Source: an uncultured Saprospiraceae bacterium (lineage in GTDB: Bacteria; Bacteroidota; Bacteroidia; Chitinophagales; Saprospiraceae). Taken from it: a stretch of DNA of 29,459 bases. Below are positions 8,701 to 17,981 of this stretch, in pieces. Numbering within the stretch: position 1 is the first letter of the stretch; each line of letters opens with the position of its first letter. Both the position numbers and the translations under genes were made by a program. Where the stretch lies: positions 1-29,459 of the forward strand of contig CAKZLT010000297.1 in NCBI GenBank assembly GCA_937127195.1. The letters run 5' to 3'. A model generated the notes under the pieces. That model was not told the DNA's origin and ran no database searches. It saw only the letters and a program-made list of their open reading frames with translations.

Positions 8701-11318
8701 CCAACAGTATGATGTGTTTGTTGTTGTTGAGGAATGGTTAAATCATCATTAATATTTACATTAAAATAAGCGTATTGATTCCATACTTTTCGAGTATCTA
8801 CCCAAGGAAAATTATCTGATTTGAATGCTGTTGTATATGCTGTTGCACTACTAGCACCAGGACTATTAGAACAGTTACAAACAATTTCTGTTTCGTCATC
8901 ATTATCAATATCAGCAATTACAGCATACTCGCCACCTGTTCCTGAACCACAAGGAAATGTTGCTAAATTTGTTCCTGTTGGTCCTGATATTACTCGAAGA
9001 TTACTTTCATCACGATAAACAACTTCTGCTACACCATCACCATTAAAATCAAATACAGAAGCACCTGTTTGCCCTGAATTATCTGATGTGGTAATGCTCC
9101 ATAATGTACCTCCTGTACCACCAATATTAGTTAAATGGTCTTCTACTACTTGAAAAACTAAACTTCCACAAACACCAATTTCTGGTCGATTATCACCATC
9201 AAAATCCGCAATGATTGGTGTATTAATCGGATGATAGAATAATGAGGAAGTTGTGGCAACAGTATGTGTATTTCCTATTTGAGCAGTCGTTTGTAAATCC
9301 CAAATATAAAGAAATGAAGAACTCGCATCATTAGAAGTAATAACAGCATCTAAGTCACCATCCAAATCATAATCTACAATAGCGGTATTACCATCTGGTA
9401 AGCTATTGGCAGCGGTTTTTTGAACAGTCATTGTTCCTGTTCCAACATTAACTGAATAAACTTGATTTCCTGCTACCAATTCCAAACCACTACAATCTGC
9501 ACAAGCAGCATCAGGTAATACGTCAACAGCAACAGATACAGCCATTACATGATAAGCTGTTGTAAATTCTCCTGCATTCCAACTACCAATGGAGTTTGCT
9601 CCACCTGTAGCGATTTTTGTTCCTGTTTGAGCATTAAAAACATCGTTTCCAACATATATTTCTGGAACACCATCATAATTAAAATCAGCTAAACTAACCG
9701 TAAAATCTTCTGTATAAGGTTGGTCAGTTACACTCAATCCACAAGTTACGGTTTGGTTAGAAACCCATTGCAAATCGAAAGTTCCCGTTCCTGTTCCTGA
9801 TGGATTTACACCAGCAGGATTATATTCATAGCAAGCAATTTTGGTTGCATTTCCTGTTGTTTCATCGGCAGCAGTCACGTAGAAAAACTCTGCAAGACCA
9901 TCGTTATCAACATCACCAACCGCTAAACCTTTGTTTCGGTTATGGTATCGTAATGTATTTGGATGATACTTTAAAGTTCCATCAGCACCATTTAAAATAT
10001 AAATAGCATTAATGTCAGAAGCGTGATAAGACATCGCTTTCATAGCTACGATTTCAGGCATTTCATCTGGCTCGCCATCCATGTCTCCAACAAACAATTG
10101 TGAAATATTAGTAACTCCAGTTGCTCCTATCCATTCTGTTGTCAAATCAAAACCACCACTACCTGGAGGTGGAGTATATTGGCAAGAAGGCACACAGTTT
10201 CCAAAGAAAAAACCTGAATTGTCGCATGGACAATCACTATCATAATAATCTATAAAACCATCTCCATCATCATCAATTCCATTATTACAATTTTCAGCTC
10301 CACATCCCACTAAAATACTTGTTACTCCTTCACAGCCATTGGCATCTGTCACAGTAACTTCGTATATATCATCAGAAAGGCTAGATAAATCTTCACTTGT
10401 TGCGCCGTTTGACCAAACAAAGGTATAAGGCGCAGTTCCATTCAATGGTGTTAAATTAATCGCACCATCCGCAGAAGGACAAGCAGCATTAATCACGCTA
10501 TAACCACTTGATACTGGACTCGTATTATATATCGTATAATTTTCAATGATTTGGTTTCCAACTGCATCAGATATTGTCACTGTATAATTTCCTGCAACAA
10601 CGTTGGTTAAGTCTTCAGTTGATGCACCATTTGACCAAGCAAAGGTATAAGGCGTTGTTCCACCTGTTGTTGTGATAGCTATATCGCCATCCGAATTCGC
10701 ACAAGTTGCTGTATTCACATTATCTAATGTTACATACAACGGTATAACAGGTGGTGTTCCTGTACAACTTATCGTAGCTTCCCAGCCTGGATTCACTACA
10801 CTTCCATCCGAATAAAAAACAAGGTGTAAACAAGTTCCTGATGCAGTGACTGTTCCTGGCGAGTTTGTTCCACAATAAGTTCCGAGTAAAGTGGCAGAAG
10901 TACTTGAGCCATCATAAATACTCAAACCGTCGTAAGTACATGAAGCATCAAATTCTACATCAAATGCTGTAAAATCTATAATAGGAGAATTTCCATTATC
11001 TGAGCAAAAGGTGATTGAATTATTTTCGCTATTTGCATAATCTCCACCAATACCTCCTGAGTCATAAAAATTTCCCGAACAAACGTTTATTGTTTGCCCA
11101 TTATTAGTTGCCATGTCATAGTCTGCATTAAGCCTGACTGGACTATTCGCAACTCTAGATGAGTTATTATTTTTTTTAAAAAAAGGAAACTCTAATATTT
11201 TAGATAATTTCTCTAGAGGGTCAACCTTTTTTAAATTAGTGACATTGGGTAAGAAAGATAAACTTAAGATACCTCCTATTATAACAAAAGTTCTAAATAG
11301 TTTTATGTTATTTTTCAT
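5724..11318 (-). CDS. Giant surface protein: CUB, SprB, FG-GAP propeller, TSP3/MopE
   Basis: An exported, probably surface-attached, calcium-binding protein of 1864 residues, likely an adhesin. Domains in order (rough residues): hydrophobic signal segment 9-24; CUB-like 66-186 (TYDGLSIYDGSS); two SprB-type repeats 193-333 (TPYTFAWSNG, APYTFVWSNG); MopE-like metal motif ~340; seven FG-GAP/VCBS motifs 405-820 (for example DVDNDGLAE, DFNGDGVAE), enough for a seven-bladed propeller; a CARDB-like domain ~900-1030; a MopE motif; then two copies of a ~310-residue unit, each a TSP3 repeat, an unnamed beta-rich domain (GGFIAVTER, TSDYVDLGV) and another TSP3 repeat. The end is MopE, an SprB-like domain and EICDNNIDDDGDGLIDCEDP, then a short tail. 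No Por-secretion or gliding-motility C-terminal domain is visible, and none lies in other frames before the terminator. It shares its C-terminus with the next gene. Confidence 0.9.
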   Translation of the reverse strand: MKNNIKLFRTFVIIGGILSLSFLPNVTNLKKVDPLEKLSKILEFPFFKKNNNSSRVANSPVRLNADYDMATNNGQTINVCSGNFYDSGGIGGDYANSENNSITFCSDNGNSPIIDFTAFDVEFDASCTYDGLSIYDGSSTSATLLGTYCGTNSPGTVTASGTCLHLVFYSDGSVVNPGWEATISCTGTPPVIPLYVTLDNVNTATCANSDGDIAITTTGGTTPYTFAWSNGASTEDLTNVVAGNYTVTISDAVGNQIIENYTIYNTSPVSSGYSVINAACPSADGAINLTPLNGTAPYTFVWSNGATSEDLSSLSDDIYEVTVTDANGCEGVTSILVGCGAENCNNGIDDDGDGFIDYYDSDCPCDNSGFFFGNCVPSCQYTPPPGSGGFDLTTEWIGATGVTNISQLFVGDMDGEPDEMPEIVAMKAMSYHASDINAIYILNGADGTLKYHPNTLRYHNRNKGLAVGDVDNDGLAEFFYVTAADETTGNATKIACYEYNPAGVNPSGTGTGTFDLQWVSNQTVTCGLSVTDQPYTEDFTVSLADFNYDGVPEIYVGNDVFNAQTGTKIATGGANSIGSWNAGEFTTAYHVMAVSVAVDVLPDAACADCSGLELVAGNQVYSVNVGTGTMTVQKTAANSLPDGNTAIVDYDLDGDLDAVITSNDASSSFLYIWDLQTTAQIGNTHTVATTSSLFYHPINTPIIADFDGDNRPEIGVCGSLVFQVVEDHLTNIGGTGGTLWSITTSDNSGQTGASVFDFNGDGVAEVVYRDESNLRVISGPTGTNLATFPCGSGTGGEYAVIADIDNDDETEIVCNCSNSPGASSATAYTTAFKSDNFPWVDTRKVWNQYAYFNVNINDDLTIPQQQQTHHTVGNPALGTTGALNTFLKQVSPLDKSGNRVFPAPDLVTSTSVDGALCLSNSTVALSIEISNNGQSTAPSDMPIAIYETDPESTNATLLTTIMTNSSVPSGSSITASYTLDVSTFSFPKTIYVVVNDDNSEAMPYDLSTDFPVTNIAECDFTNNKESVSIASGCIAVEICGNGTDDDGDGLTDCEDPDCYLVSNTGGTDTDGDGIDDKCDIDDDNDGILDIVECPAPTNSGLTGPLTTFTTSIATTDATSSSVPHILNSITLNGITYSDFITPDAYTPGYTVIDLNEVNFVENGVDYVYSLGSNANYNQDIITDAFGNKNLNAHQSLDSEDFSDGDYYILTYNNPIISTSGGFIAVTERLGNNEYYIDALDNSNNLLGSIIVNTSDYVDLGVNVYAYGTQNANMALYPVDDLAPIGSEISSLKISFGTSVTATNDGPDGKVFIIGDVTTIACDFDGDGIPNHLDPDSDNDGCPDAIEGGGSFTVANIINNRLTGGVGGNGVPSVAGGGQAVGSSQNENVIVCCDANASGYTDTDSDGISDDCDEDDDNDGILDIVECPVPTNSGLTGPLTTFTGHVTTTNASSNAVPHILDSITYNGTTYTDFIVPDSYTPGFSLSDQTGVSFVKEGSFLFNIGSNSSYNTAILPAFQSRNLNAYQDLDRNDFSNGDYFDLKYNTPVLSTAGGFIAVTERGGNNPQVIQALDISGNIIGTTVNVSTSDYVDLGVRVDPSGGQNANLALYPIDDLAPVGTEIHGIRISFGTSSGAASDGPDAKAFLFGDVAQLSCDYDGDGIPNHLDLDSDNDGCSDALEGAANITSANIVANRISGSIDVNGVPVLASSGQGLGVSQNENITLGCNEICDDNIDNDGDGLIDCADSDCKPIISNVTSTAPTCASTTGGQIVITATGSGTLSYSITNEASWQSSNTFSNLGVGQYTIRVKNNFGCETTYASNPIVFDISACPEICDNNIDDDGDGLIDCEDPDCDGVGVANPINNN

Positions 11319-11342
11319 TTTAAGTTTTATTTAGCTAAATTG

Positions 11343-11460
11343 TTACTATTCAGCAAGCTGAATGATTCTGATTTATAAACCACTAATTACGCTAATTATT
11401 AGTGGGAATTCGTTTAATTAGTGGTTAAATGGTGTTACATTCGGCGATGCTGAATAGTAA
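11343..11460. repeat. Nested inverted-repeat element upstream of the 1864-aa gene
   Basis: The outer arms ttactattcagca (11343-11355) and tgctgaatagtaa (11448-11460) pair perfectly. Inside them gctgaatg (11357-11364) pairs with cattcggc (11438-11445) with one G-U. Innermost, aaccactaatta (11378-11389) pairs with taattagtggtt (11415-11426). A second attagtgg at 11398-11405 offers a competing partner for ccactaat. It begins 25 bases upstream of the minus-strand start codon, so it could be a structured leader, or a MITE/REP-like repeat. No protein is encoded. Confidence 0.7.
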
Positions 11461-11783
11461 TGCTAAATTAATAATAATTTAGGTTTCCTTTTAACTTGAT
11501 ATTGTTTTTAGCTCTCCGATAATCTTATTTATACTGGGGTTTCGATATTTTTTATTTTAAAATAAACAGAGTTTTTAACCTTTTTTCATTCATTGGGCAA
11601 GAATTACATCATAGAGAGCTGTGAGTTTTTGCCCAAAAATTCTACTTGCTTCTTGGTCTTTAGTTTTATATCATGCAACAATAACACCAACCAAAGACCC
11701 AGAATTAAAAAAAGAGATTCTTTGAAAAATTCCGTAAAAATTCAAAATATTTCAATTAAAGGAATATTGATAGTTACTGCTAT

Positions 11784-11839
11784 TTGAAAAAAGTGAAATT
11801 TTTAGACCAACTACATAAAATCATCAAGAAGCAATTCTT
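11784..11839. repeat. Dispersed intergenic repeat, copy 1
   Basis: About 55 bases align with 23559-23610 in the same orientation with a few substitutions and small gaps; the best-kept core is acataaaatcat. Both copies lie near the 3' side of a minus-strand gene boundary. Nothing like a coding frame is conserved between them. Confidence 0.6.
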
Positions 11840-11878
11840 TTATTTTGAAAAAAAATCATGGAAATTTTCCAAAATAGA

Positions 11879-11914
11879 AATTGGTCGTTTGTTCTTAAGG
11901 AGAAACGACCAATT
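11879..11914 (-). terminator. Hairpin terminator candidate of the 2003-aa gene
   Basis: The arms aattggtcgttt (11879-11890) and aaacgaccaatt (11903-11914) pair perfectly over 12 bases with a 12-base loop, 55 bases past the minus-strand stop. The following minus-strand bases are T-rich (tttctatttt) but not a pure T-run. Confidence 0.65.
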
Positions 11915-11969
11915 AATTATACATATTTTTCATAAAAAAATTAAGTACTAATGCTTTGTATAACCACAA

Positions 11970-14900
11970 TTAATTATTATTAATTGGAGTAGCAGTTCCG
12001 ACACCATCACAATCAGGGTCTTCACAATCAATCAAACCATCTCCATCATCATCTATATTATTATCGCAAATTTCGGGACAAGTCGAAATGTCAAAAGTAA
12101 TTGGATTACTAGTATAAGTTATTTCACAGCCAAAGTTATTTTTAACTCTAATCGTATATTGTCCTACTCCGAGATTACTGAAAGTATTACTTGACTGCCA
12201 AAGGGCTTCATTGGCAATACTATAAGAAAGTGTACCTGAACCTGTGGCTGTAATGATGATTTGCCCACCTGTTGTGCTGGCACAAGTAGGTGCAGTTGAA
12301 GTTACATTAGATATAACGGGCTTACAATCAGAGTCCGCACAATCAATAAAACCATCTCCATCGTCATCCTGATTGTTATTACAAATCTCAAAACAACTAG
12401 AAACTGTTGAATTTTGACTACTTCCAATGGTTTGACCACTTGCAGTTGCTACGGTTGGAACGCCATTCGCATCTACACCACCTGTTAATCTGTCATTATT
12501 ATCAATGTCTGTCGTTACAAAACTTCCACCACCTTCTATTGCATCTGGGCAACCATCACCATCAGAATCTGGATCTAACTGATTAATGATACCATCATTG
12601 TCTGTATCACATCTTAACCAAATACCAAAAGCAACTCCTTCTCGACCTCCAGCATTGATATCAATATCAAATTGAGTCGCATTTTGAGAATAAAATATAG
12701 TATTCCCTCCAGATTGTTCAGTATCTGTTGTTTTAACGGTTTGTGTTCCAATTCCTGTCCAAGCACCACCTCCATTAAAGGTTTCGACTACTTTCCAACT
12801 TTCTCCATTTGTTGTAAATTCAACATATTCATTAGTATTATTCGTAGCTTCTGCATCTAAAGTAATAAAGTCTAATGGATAAGAATGTCCATTTTTAGTG
12901 GCTGTAAAATTGATTGTAAACGAGGCATCCTCTCCATTTCCTCCATATAATGCTTCCGAAGTACCATTAGTATTGTACATTTGCCATAGCGTAGCACCTG
13001 TCCAAGTTTGCATATCTGAAGGTAGATAGGTGCTTCCATTAACGACATTTGAAAAAGTGGCTGTGATGGTCAATCCATTTGATAAATTAAATGTTTGATT
13101 GTCACCATTTTGAAGTCCATCAGAAAAATCTGTATCTGTCCAATTGAAAAAATACAGTTGATCTTGATATATTCCAGCACCTGATGCAGAATTTGCAATA
13201 TCTGGTTGCTCACAATAATCTTCAAACTCATCCAAAATTCCATCATTGTCATCATCTAAATCACAAATATCTGAAATGCCATCATTATCCGTGTCAAGAC
13301 CTGCTTGACAATCTATTGGATTGTAACAAGCACTATTGACAAAAGCATAAATGTCTGCTTTCATTGGTGTTCCGCCTTCGTTAATGCTAAACCATGTGGA
13401 CATTCCAAAAGCACAAGTAGCGTCGCCATTATTTCCGCCATTACCAATTTGTAAGCGATAAGGAGCTTCTGGACCTGTAATCGTTAATGTTCGACCAATA
13501 TTACAGCCTGTTCCTGTCAGTGTTCCTGTAACATCCCAATAATCTAAATTAACTTCTGCGCCAGCACAACTACCATTAAGGTTTGCACTTCCGCCACTTG
13601 CTTGAAAAGTTGTCCAATCTTGCTTATCAAAAAGTGTCAAATTGAGTGTCCAACCATCATTTGCACCACAAGGTGTAGAAACACAAGCGTCAAAATCTGC
13701 GTCTATTCCATCAACTATACTTCCAGAAATAGTCATTGTTCCATTTCCATTGTCTATCAAATTGAGGTCATCACCCAAAAAGTAATCTATCCAACTACAA
13801 TTATTATTGCTAAAATCTATTGGAAAACCTGGAAATTGGTTAGTTAATTTTTTGCAGTCTGGATCATTACAATCTATTAGTCCATCTCCATCGTTGTCTA
13901 TTCCATCAGTACAATCTTCTGGTGTAAATGATTTTAAACCAAAATCCATTGTATAATAGGCTTTCGGATTAGATGCTGGATCGTATGCTTGATTAATAAT
14001 TTCTCCGTGGTCAGTTTCAGACCAATTTGCACCAGCATTTGAACCACCGCCTTGTTCCAAAACGATGACATCACTCACAATGTTACCACTAGTGGCTGTT
14101 CCTAATCCATTATCATCATTATCCGCACTGTTCGGTGAAGAAGAAGAACCGATGTCCGTTGTAGAACTCATGTTATTAGGTAATGTGACTTGTACCTTAT
14201 AGCTGCCTTCGGTCAATCCTGTAAATACATATTTTCCGTAAGCATCCGTAGTTGTAGTTGCTAAAATGGTAGAACCCGAGCTGTTTAATAATGAAACGGT
14301 AACATTACTAATAGCAGATTCACTAGCTTCTTTTAAAGCATTTGAATTAAGATCTAGCCAAACTAAATTACCGATTGAAAATGGACCAATAAAACCACAA
14401 TCAACATTTGTTATATTTTGATTAGCTGTTGGTGTATAAGTGATTAATGAAACACCTGTTGTCGAATTGGCATCCATATTAGAACCTGTATTCGTATAAC
14501 TGCTACCATTAACAGACGGTAAGAGGAAAACTAACTCATAAGTTGTGCTAGGTTCAATATTGTTAAAACAATAATCACCATTTTCATCTGAAATAGTAGT
14601 ACTCACCACAAAACCATCTGTATCCAGAAGATTAATCGAAACCCGAGGCTGAGATGGTTCTCCTCCATCTATGACACCATCTTCATCCAAATCGTCCCAT
14701 GTTTTTCCGCAAATCGAAGCAGGATTGATGACTTCATCTTTGAGACCTAAATCTATATCTCCGATATTATCACCAGAATTCAAACTAAAATTATCCGTCT
14801 GAATACTAGAAGTACCACTAAAGTCAGAGTCATTATCTTTATTACCTGTGATTTGTTTATTTGTAGCAATTTTTCCTACTGGAAGAGTTGTAGCTACAAT

Positions 14901-17900
14901 ATAGTATTCACCTGGTATTTGATTTGTAAATAAGTATCGACCATCAATATCAGTTATTTGAGATTCCACAAAAAATCCTCCGACTTTGTATAAATTCATC
15001 GTAACACCCGAAGCTGGACTTTCAGTATTGTCTTGGTCACCTTCTGCGTCATCATCATACCAAGCGTAGTTTCCAACACTTGCAAAACCATAAAATCCAA
15101 AATCATTATTTTCAATAGTCGTTCCTGCAACTCCTGTTGGCACAAGTATTTGGGGGCGAGCAAGTGCAGGCGAACCCGACAATGTCCCTTCTGACGCATC
15201 AGAATCTTCTTCATCTGGCACACCAGAAGCGTTTATTGTTGTCAATTCGAGATTGGCTAATGCGCCACTCAATGTAAAATTGTTTTCGTTTTCTAATCGA
15301 ACATAATAGTTCGTTGATGGTGTTAATCCATAGAAACAATAGTTTCCTAAAGTATCAGTCAAAGCAGTTACATTGACCGTAGAGGTTACGCCATTGATGG
15401 TTAAGGTTTGCGTAACAGGATTTCCGCTTCCATCATACAAATTAACTGTAATTCCTTCAACTAGAGGTTCTCCGCTTTCTTGACGACCATTAGCATTTTC
15501 GTCTTTCCAAACGTTTCCACAGATATTAGAAACGGAAGACATATCAATCATTTTGACACCAACTTTGAGCGGTTCTGATGAGAATAAAACATCATCATCG
15601 CTTTCGACAGCCGTGTATGCGAAAGAGTTCCAAGCTACTTCGTTATTGGTTTTATCAGCCTCTCCATCAAGTTGACGAACAGGAATAGTTATTTTTAAAT
15701 ATTCTCCAAACGTTAATGGATCGCCACTATTTGACCAACGAAATCCGAAACCTTTTGCACCAGCAGCAGCAACACCACTATTAAAATCGGTACATCCTGC
15801 GGATTGTCCAACACTTGCAGTAGCAGGATTTGCCGTTACTTGTCCTCCAGGTAATACGCCATCCAAATAACAAGCATTGTAAGTATTGCTATACAAAATC
15901 CCACTTGGGATAGAACTAGAAGCAGATATTTCTCCAGAACCAATCTTATAACGTTCTACAGTAATGTCAGAAGCTATTTCTTCGCTCCAACTAGAACCTC
16001 TACTCATTGTGCCTAACATCTCTTTATCACCAATATATGGCAGAATATCAGCTACATCTATTTGTTTTAATGGTTGGTTGTTATGATTATAAACATACAA
16101 TTCATAGGTAGCATTGCCGTCAAGGTCAGTATTTCCAACAATCGGATAACGACTTTGCTGAACATCTAACGCACCTTGTACGTATTTTTCACTATTGACA
16201 TCACCACTAATCCCAGAAACACCAAAATAAGATGTGCAACCTAAATTTTGTGTTGGTAAACCTGTATAACCTGCACCACCATAGACATAGGTCATCACTG
16301 TTCCTGTATTAACTTCTGGATAAGCTGTAATGTTATTATTTGGAAGTGGAATAATTCCCATGTAACGAGTAGAATAATAAATCCTCAATCTAGTTTTGAA
16401 ATCACCAGTCCTGTGAGGAGCCCATTGCGGAAATACTAAGTTTGGAAATTCCCATTTTATCAGTACTCTACCTGTTCCATTATAGTCAAGTGTTCTTGAA
16501 AAAGTAGGCGTAAGTGCTGCCACAGAATTGAAAGCAGATAGTTCATTTTCTTCGACTACCCAATAATTTGGTGTAGCCGTTCCTTCTACAAAATCAAAGC
16601 CTTCAGGTAGTAAAACTTGCGCTGTAATATCTTCTACCGAAGTTGTTTTGATCTGTTGTTCTATATAAAGAATCCCTTGTAAATCCGCTGGATCTTTCTG
16701 TAAATTAGGATAATTAGTTGTTAAATAACCACCATTTGATGTACTCAAATCAGATCCACCTAGACCTTCTGAGCCAGCTTGAAAATAACAACCCATTCCA
16801 AGAGAACCTCTATCTGTTACATAAATATCTCGACAAGAAGGTGTCCAAGCAGCATTTGATGAAGATAGACAATTCTGATACCATCCTGTTGGTGTTGTAA
16901 GTGGGACATAAGTATAGACTTTAAAATTTTTGCCATTATCTCCACTAGCTGGCGATGTAAATCGAATACCTGTTATATTTTCAGCATAGCTAATATCTGG
17001 CGTAGAATATGGATAATCTACATCAACACGAGTAGCTCCTGTAATGGTCGTTCCATTTTTATCTTTTAATGCAGCACCATTAGAAACAGATTTAATCCAC
17101 AAATCAACTTGGTTGAATGTTGTAATGTCCCACCAACTACCATTGGCTTCTACTTCTATTATCCAATTTGACGGAAAATTAGTCGTAGTATATAAACCAT
17201 CATAGAGTTTGAAACCTGTTGGAAAATTATCGGTGAAAGTGACAGCCGAAGTGGTCGTTGGCACATTCATATTCCAATAATCATACATTCCTTGCCCTAT
17301 AACACCTCGATGTGCTTGTTTGATAAGTGATGAATTGGTCGAACTAACAGGATCTGGATCACAAGCATTGACAGTTGGTGTTGTGACCGCAGCAGGTGAA
17401 GATGCCGTATTGGTAACTCCCGTGACCGTAAATACTGGATTTTGAGTTAAATTGACTATTGTTCCTGCTGTTGGAACATCGCCAACTCCATTGACACCAC
17501 ATTTAAATTTCATTTTAAATTCAAAAAGTCCAGAAGAACCCGCGGCTAAAGTACCTGCTGGCAAACCTAAGCTTGATGGCGATGCTAAGTCTATTGTATA
17601 TTGATTTCCATTATCGGTCACCGAAGCGATATTTCCGCCAAGCAATGGACGTGAAACCAATTCGTAAGCATCTGGAAAAGTTAATTGTATTTGCGAATTA
17701 GTTCCATTTTCTGTTGTGGAAGCATAACGGTAACGGATTTTATAAGTAATATTACCATCTGCAGTTGGTGTAGTATTGTTTGATTTTATATCAATTAGCA
17801 GTTGTCCAGAGGTTGGCGGTGGCAATAGTTCTAATCGTTTTTTATGTTTTTTTTCAAAAAAATTATTATTCAATTTATCTAAAGAATAGTATTTTTCTGT

Positions 17901-17981
17901 ATCATCTACATTGGAAATGAATAGACTACAAAAAATCAGAAATAAATAGAGTATATTTCTAGATTGTGTAAATATTGTCAT
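11970..17981 (-). CDS. Giant surface protein: DUF11-like, four SdrD B-like domains, TSP3/MopE
   Basis: An exported protein of 2003 residues, probably a surface stalk or adhesin. The signal segment is hydrophobic from about residue 9 to 24 (NILYLFLIFCSLFISNV). Residues ~60-815 are beta-rich and DUF11-like, without catalytic motifs. Four SdrD B-like domains follow, starting near 820 (GNVWKDENANGRQESGEP), 968 (SVGNYAWYDDD), 1089 (GKTWDDLDEDGVIDGGEP) and 1203 (SIGNLVWLDLNSN). Each carries the acidic calcium loop and a GxYxF strand. Then come a MopE-like motif (~1356), an unnamed cysteine-containing domain, TSP3 repeats near 1560 and 1790 framing another unnamed domain, a MopE motif ~1864, an SprB-like domain and the final EICDNNIDDDGDGLIDCEDP plus a short tail. 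From about residue 1790 on it is close kin of the neighbouring giant protein. No type IX secretion C-terminal domain was found. The start is ATG at 17979-17981; the gap to the next gene on the same strand argues for separate transcription. Confidence 0.9.
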   Translation of the reverse strand: MTIFTQSRNILYLFLIFCSLFISNVDDTEKYYSLDKLNNNFFEKKHKKRLELLPPPTSGQLLIDIKSNNTTPTADGNITYKIRYRYASTTENGTNSQIQLTFPDAYELVSRPLLGGNIASVTDNGNQYTIDLASPSSLGLPAGTLAAGSSGLFEFKMKFKCGVNGVGDVPTAGTIVNLTQNPVFTVTGVTNTASSPAAVTTPTVNACDPDPVSSTNSSLIKQAHRGVIGQGMYDYWNMNVPTTTSAVTFTDNFPTGFKLYDGLYTTTNFPSNWIIEVEANGSWWDITTFNQVDLWIKSVSNGAALKDKNGTTITGATRVDVDYPYSTPDISYAENITGIRFTSPASGDNGKNFKVYTYVPLTTPTGWYQNCLSSSNAAWTPSCRDIYVTDRGSLGMGCYFQAGSEGLGGSDLSTSNGGYLTTNYPNLQKDPADLQGILYIEQQIKTTSVEDITAQVLLPEGFDFVEGTATPNYWVVEENELSAFNSVAALTPTFSRTLDYNGTGRVLIKWEFPNLVFPQWAPHRTGDFKTRLRIYYSTRYMGIIPLPNNNITAYPEVNTGTVMTYVYGGAGYTGLPTQNLGCTSYFGVSGISGDVNSEKYVQGALDVQQSRYPIVGNTDLDGNATYELYVYNHNNQPLKQIDVADILPYIGDKEMLGTMSRGSSWSEEIASDITVERYKIGSGEISASSSIPSGILYSNTYNACYLDGVLPGGQVTANPATASVGQSAGCTDFNSGVAAAGAKGFGFRWSNSGDPLTFGEYLKITIPVRQLDGEADKTNNEVAWNSFAYTAVESDDDVLFSSEPLKVGVKMIDMSSVSNICGNVWKDENANGRQESGEPLVEGITVNLYDGSGNPVTQTLTINGVTSTVNVTALTDTLGNYCFYGLTPSTNYYVRLENENNFTLSGALANLELTTINASGVPDEEDSDASEGTLSGSPALARPQILVPTGVAGTTIENNDFGFYGFASVGNYAWYDDDAEGDQDNTESPASGVTMNLYKVGGFFVESQITDIDGRYLFTNQIPGEYYIVATTLPVGKIATNKQITGNKDNDSDFSGTSSIQTDNFSLNSGDNIGDIDLGLKDEVINPASICGKTWDDLDEDGVIDGGEPSQPRVSINLLDTDGFVVSTTISDENGDYCFNNIEPSTTYELVFLLPSVNGSSYTNTGSNMDANSTTGVSLITYTPTANQNITNVDCGFIGPFSIGNLVWLDLNSNALKEASESAISNVTVSLLNSSGSTILATTTTDAYGKYVFTGLTEGSYKVQVTLPNNMSSTTDIGSSSSPNSADNDDNGLGTATSGNIVSDVIVLEQGGGSNAGANWSETDHGEIINQAYDPASNPKAYYTMDFGLKSFTPEDCTDGIDNDGDGLIDCNDPDCKKLTNQFPGFPIDFSNNNCSWIDYFLGDDLNLIDNGNGTMTISGSIVDGIDADFDACVSTPCGANDGWTLNLTLFDKQDWTTFQASGGSANLNGSCAGAEVNLDYWDVTGTLTGTGCNIGRTLTITGPEAPYRLQIGNGGNNGDATCAFGMSTWFSINEGGTPMKADIYAFVNSACYNPIDCQAGLDTDNDGISDICDLDDDNDGILDEFEDYCEQPDIANSASGAGIYQDQLYFFNWTDTDFSDGLQNGDNQTFNLSNGLTITATFSNVVNGSTYLPSDMQTWTGATLWQMYNTNGTSEALYGGNGEDASFTINFTATKNGHSYPLDFITLDAEATNNTNEYVEFTTNGESWKVVETFNGGGAWTGIGTQTVKTTDTEQSGGNTIFYSQNATQFDIDINAGGREGVAFGIWLRCDTDNDGIINQLDPDSDGDGCPDAIEGGGSFVTTDIDNNDRLTGGVDANGVPTVATASGQTIGSSQNSTVSSCFEICNNNQDDDGDGFIDCADSDCKPVISNVTSTAPTCASTTGGQIIITATGSGTLSYSIANEALWQSSNTFSNLGVGQYTIRVKNNFGCEITYTSNPITFDISTCPEICDNNIDDDGDGLIDCEDPDCDGVGTATPINNN

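Larger units (their letters stand above)
11461..11969. other. Rest of the gap between the two giant genes
   Basis: No convincing gene was found. An open frame at 11593-11787 would need a TTG start and has no recognisable content. It does hold an 8-bp inverted repeat ttgggcaa/ttgcccaa (11593-11600 and 11629-11636), one copy of a dispersed repeat (11784-11839) and the terminator of the downstream-coordinate gene (11879-11914). Confidence 0.5.

Noticed and set aside
11593..11787. 64-codon plus-strand frame in the gap between giant genes
   Set aside because: It needs a TTG start, shows no family resemblance and overlaps an inverted repeat and part of a dispersed repeat.
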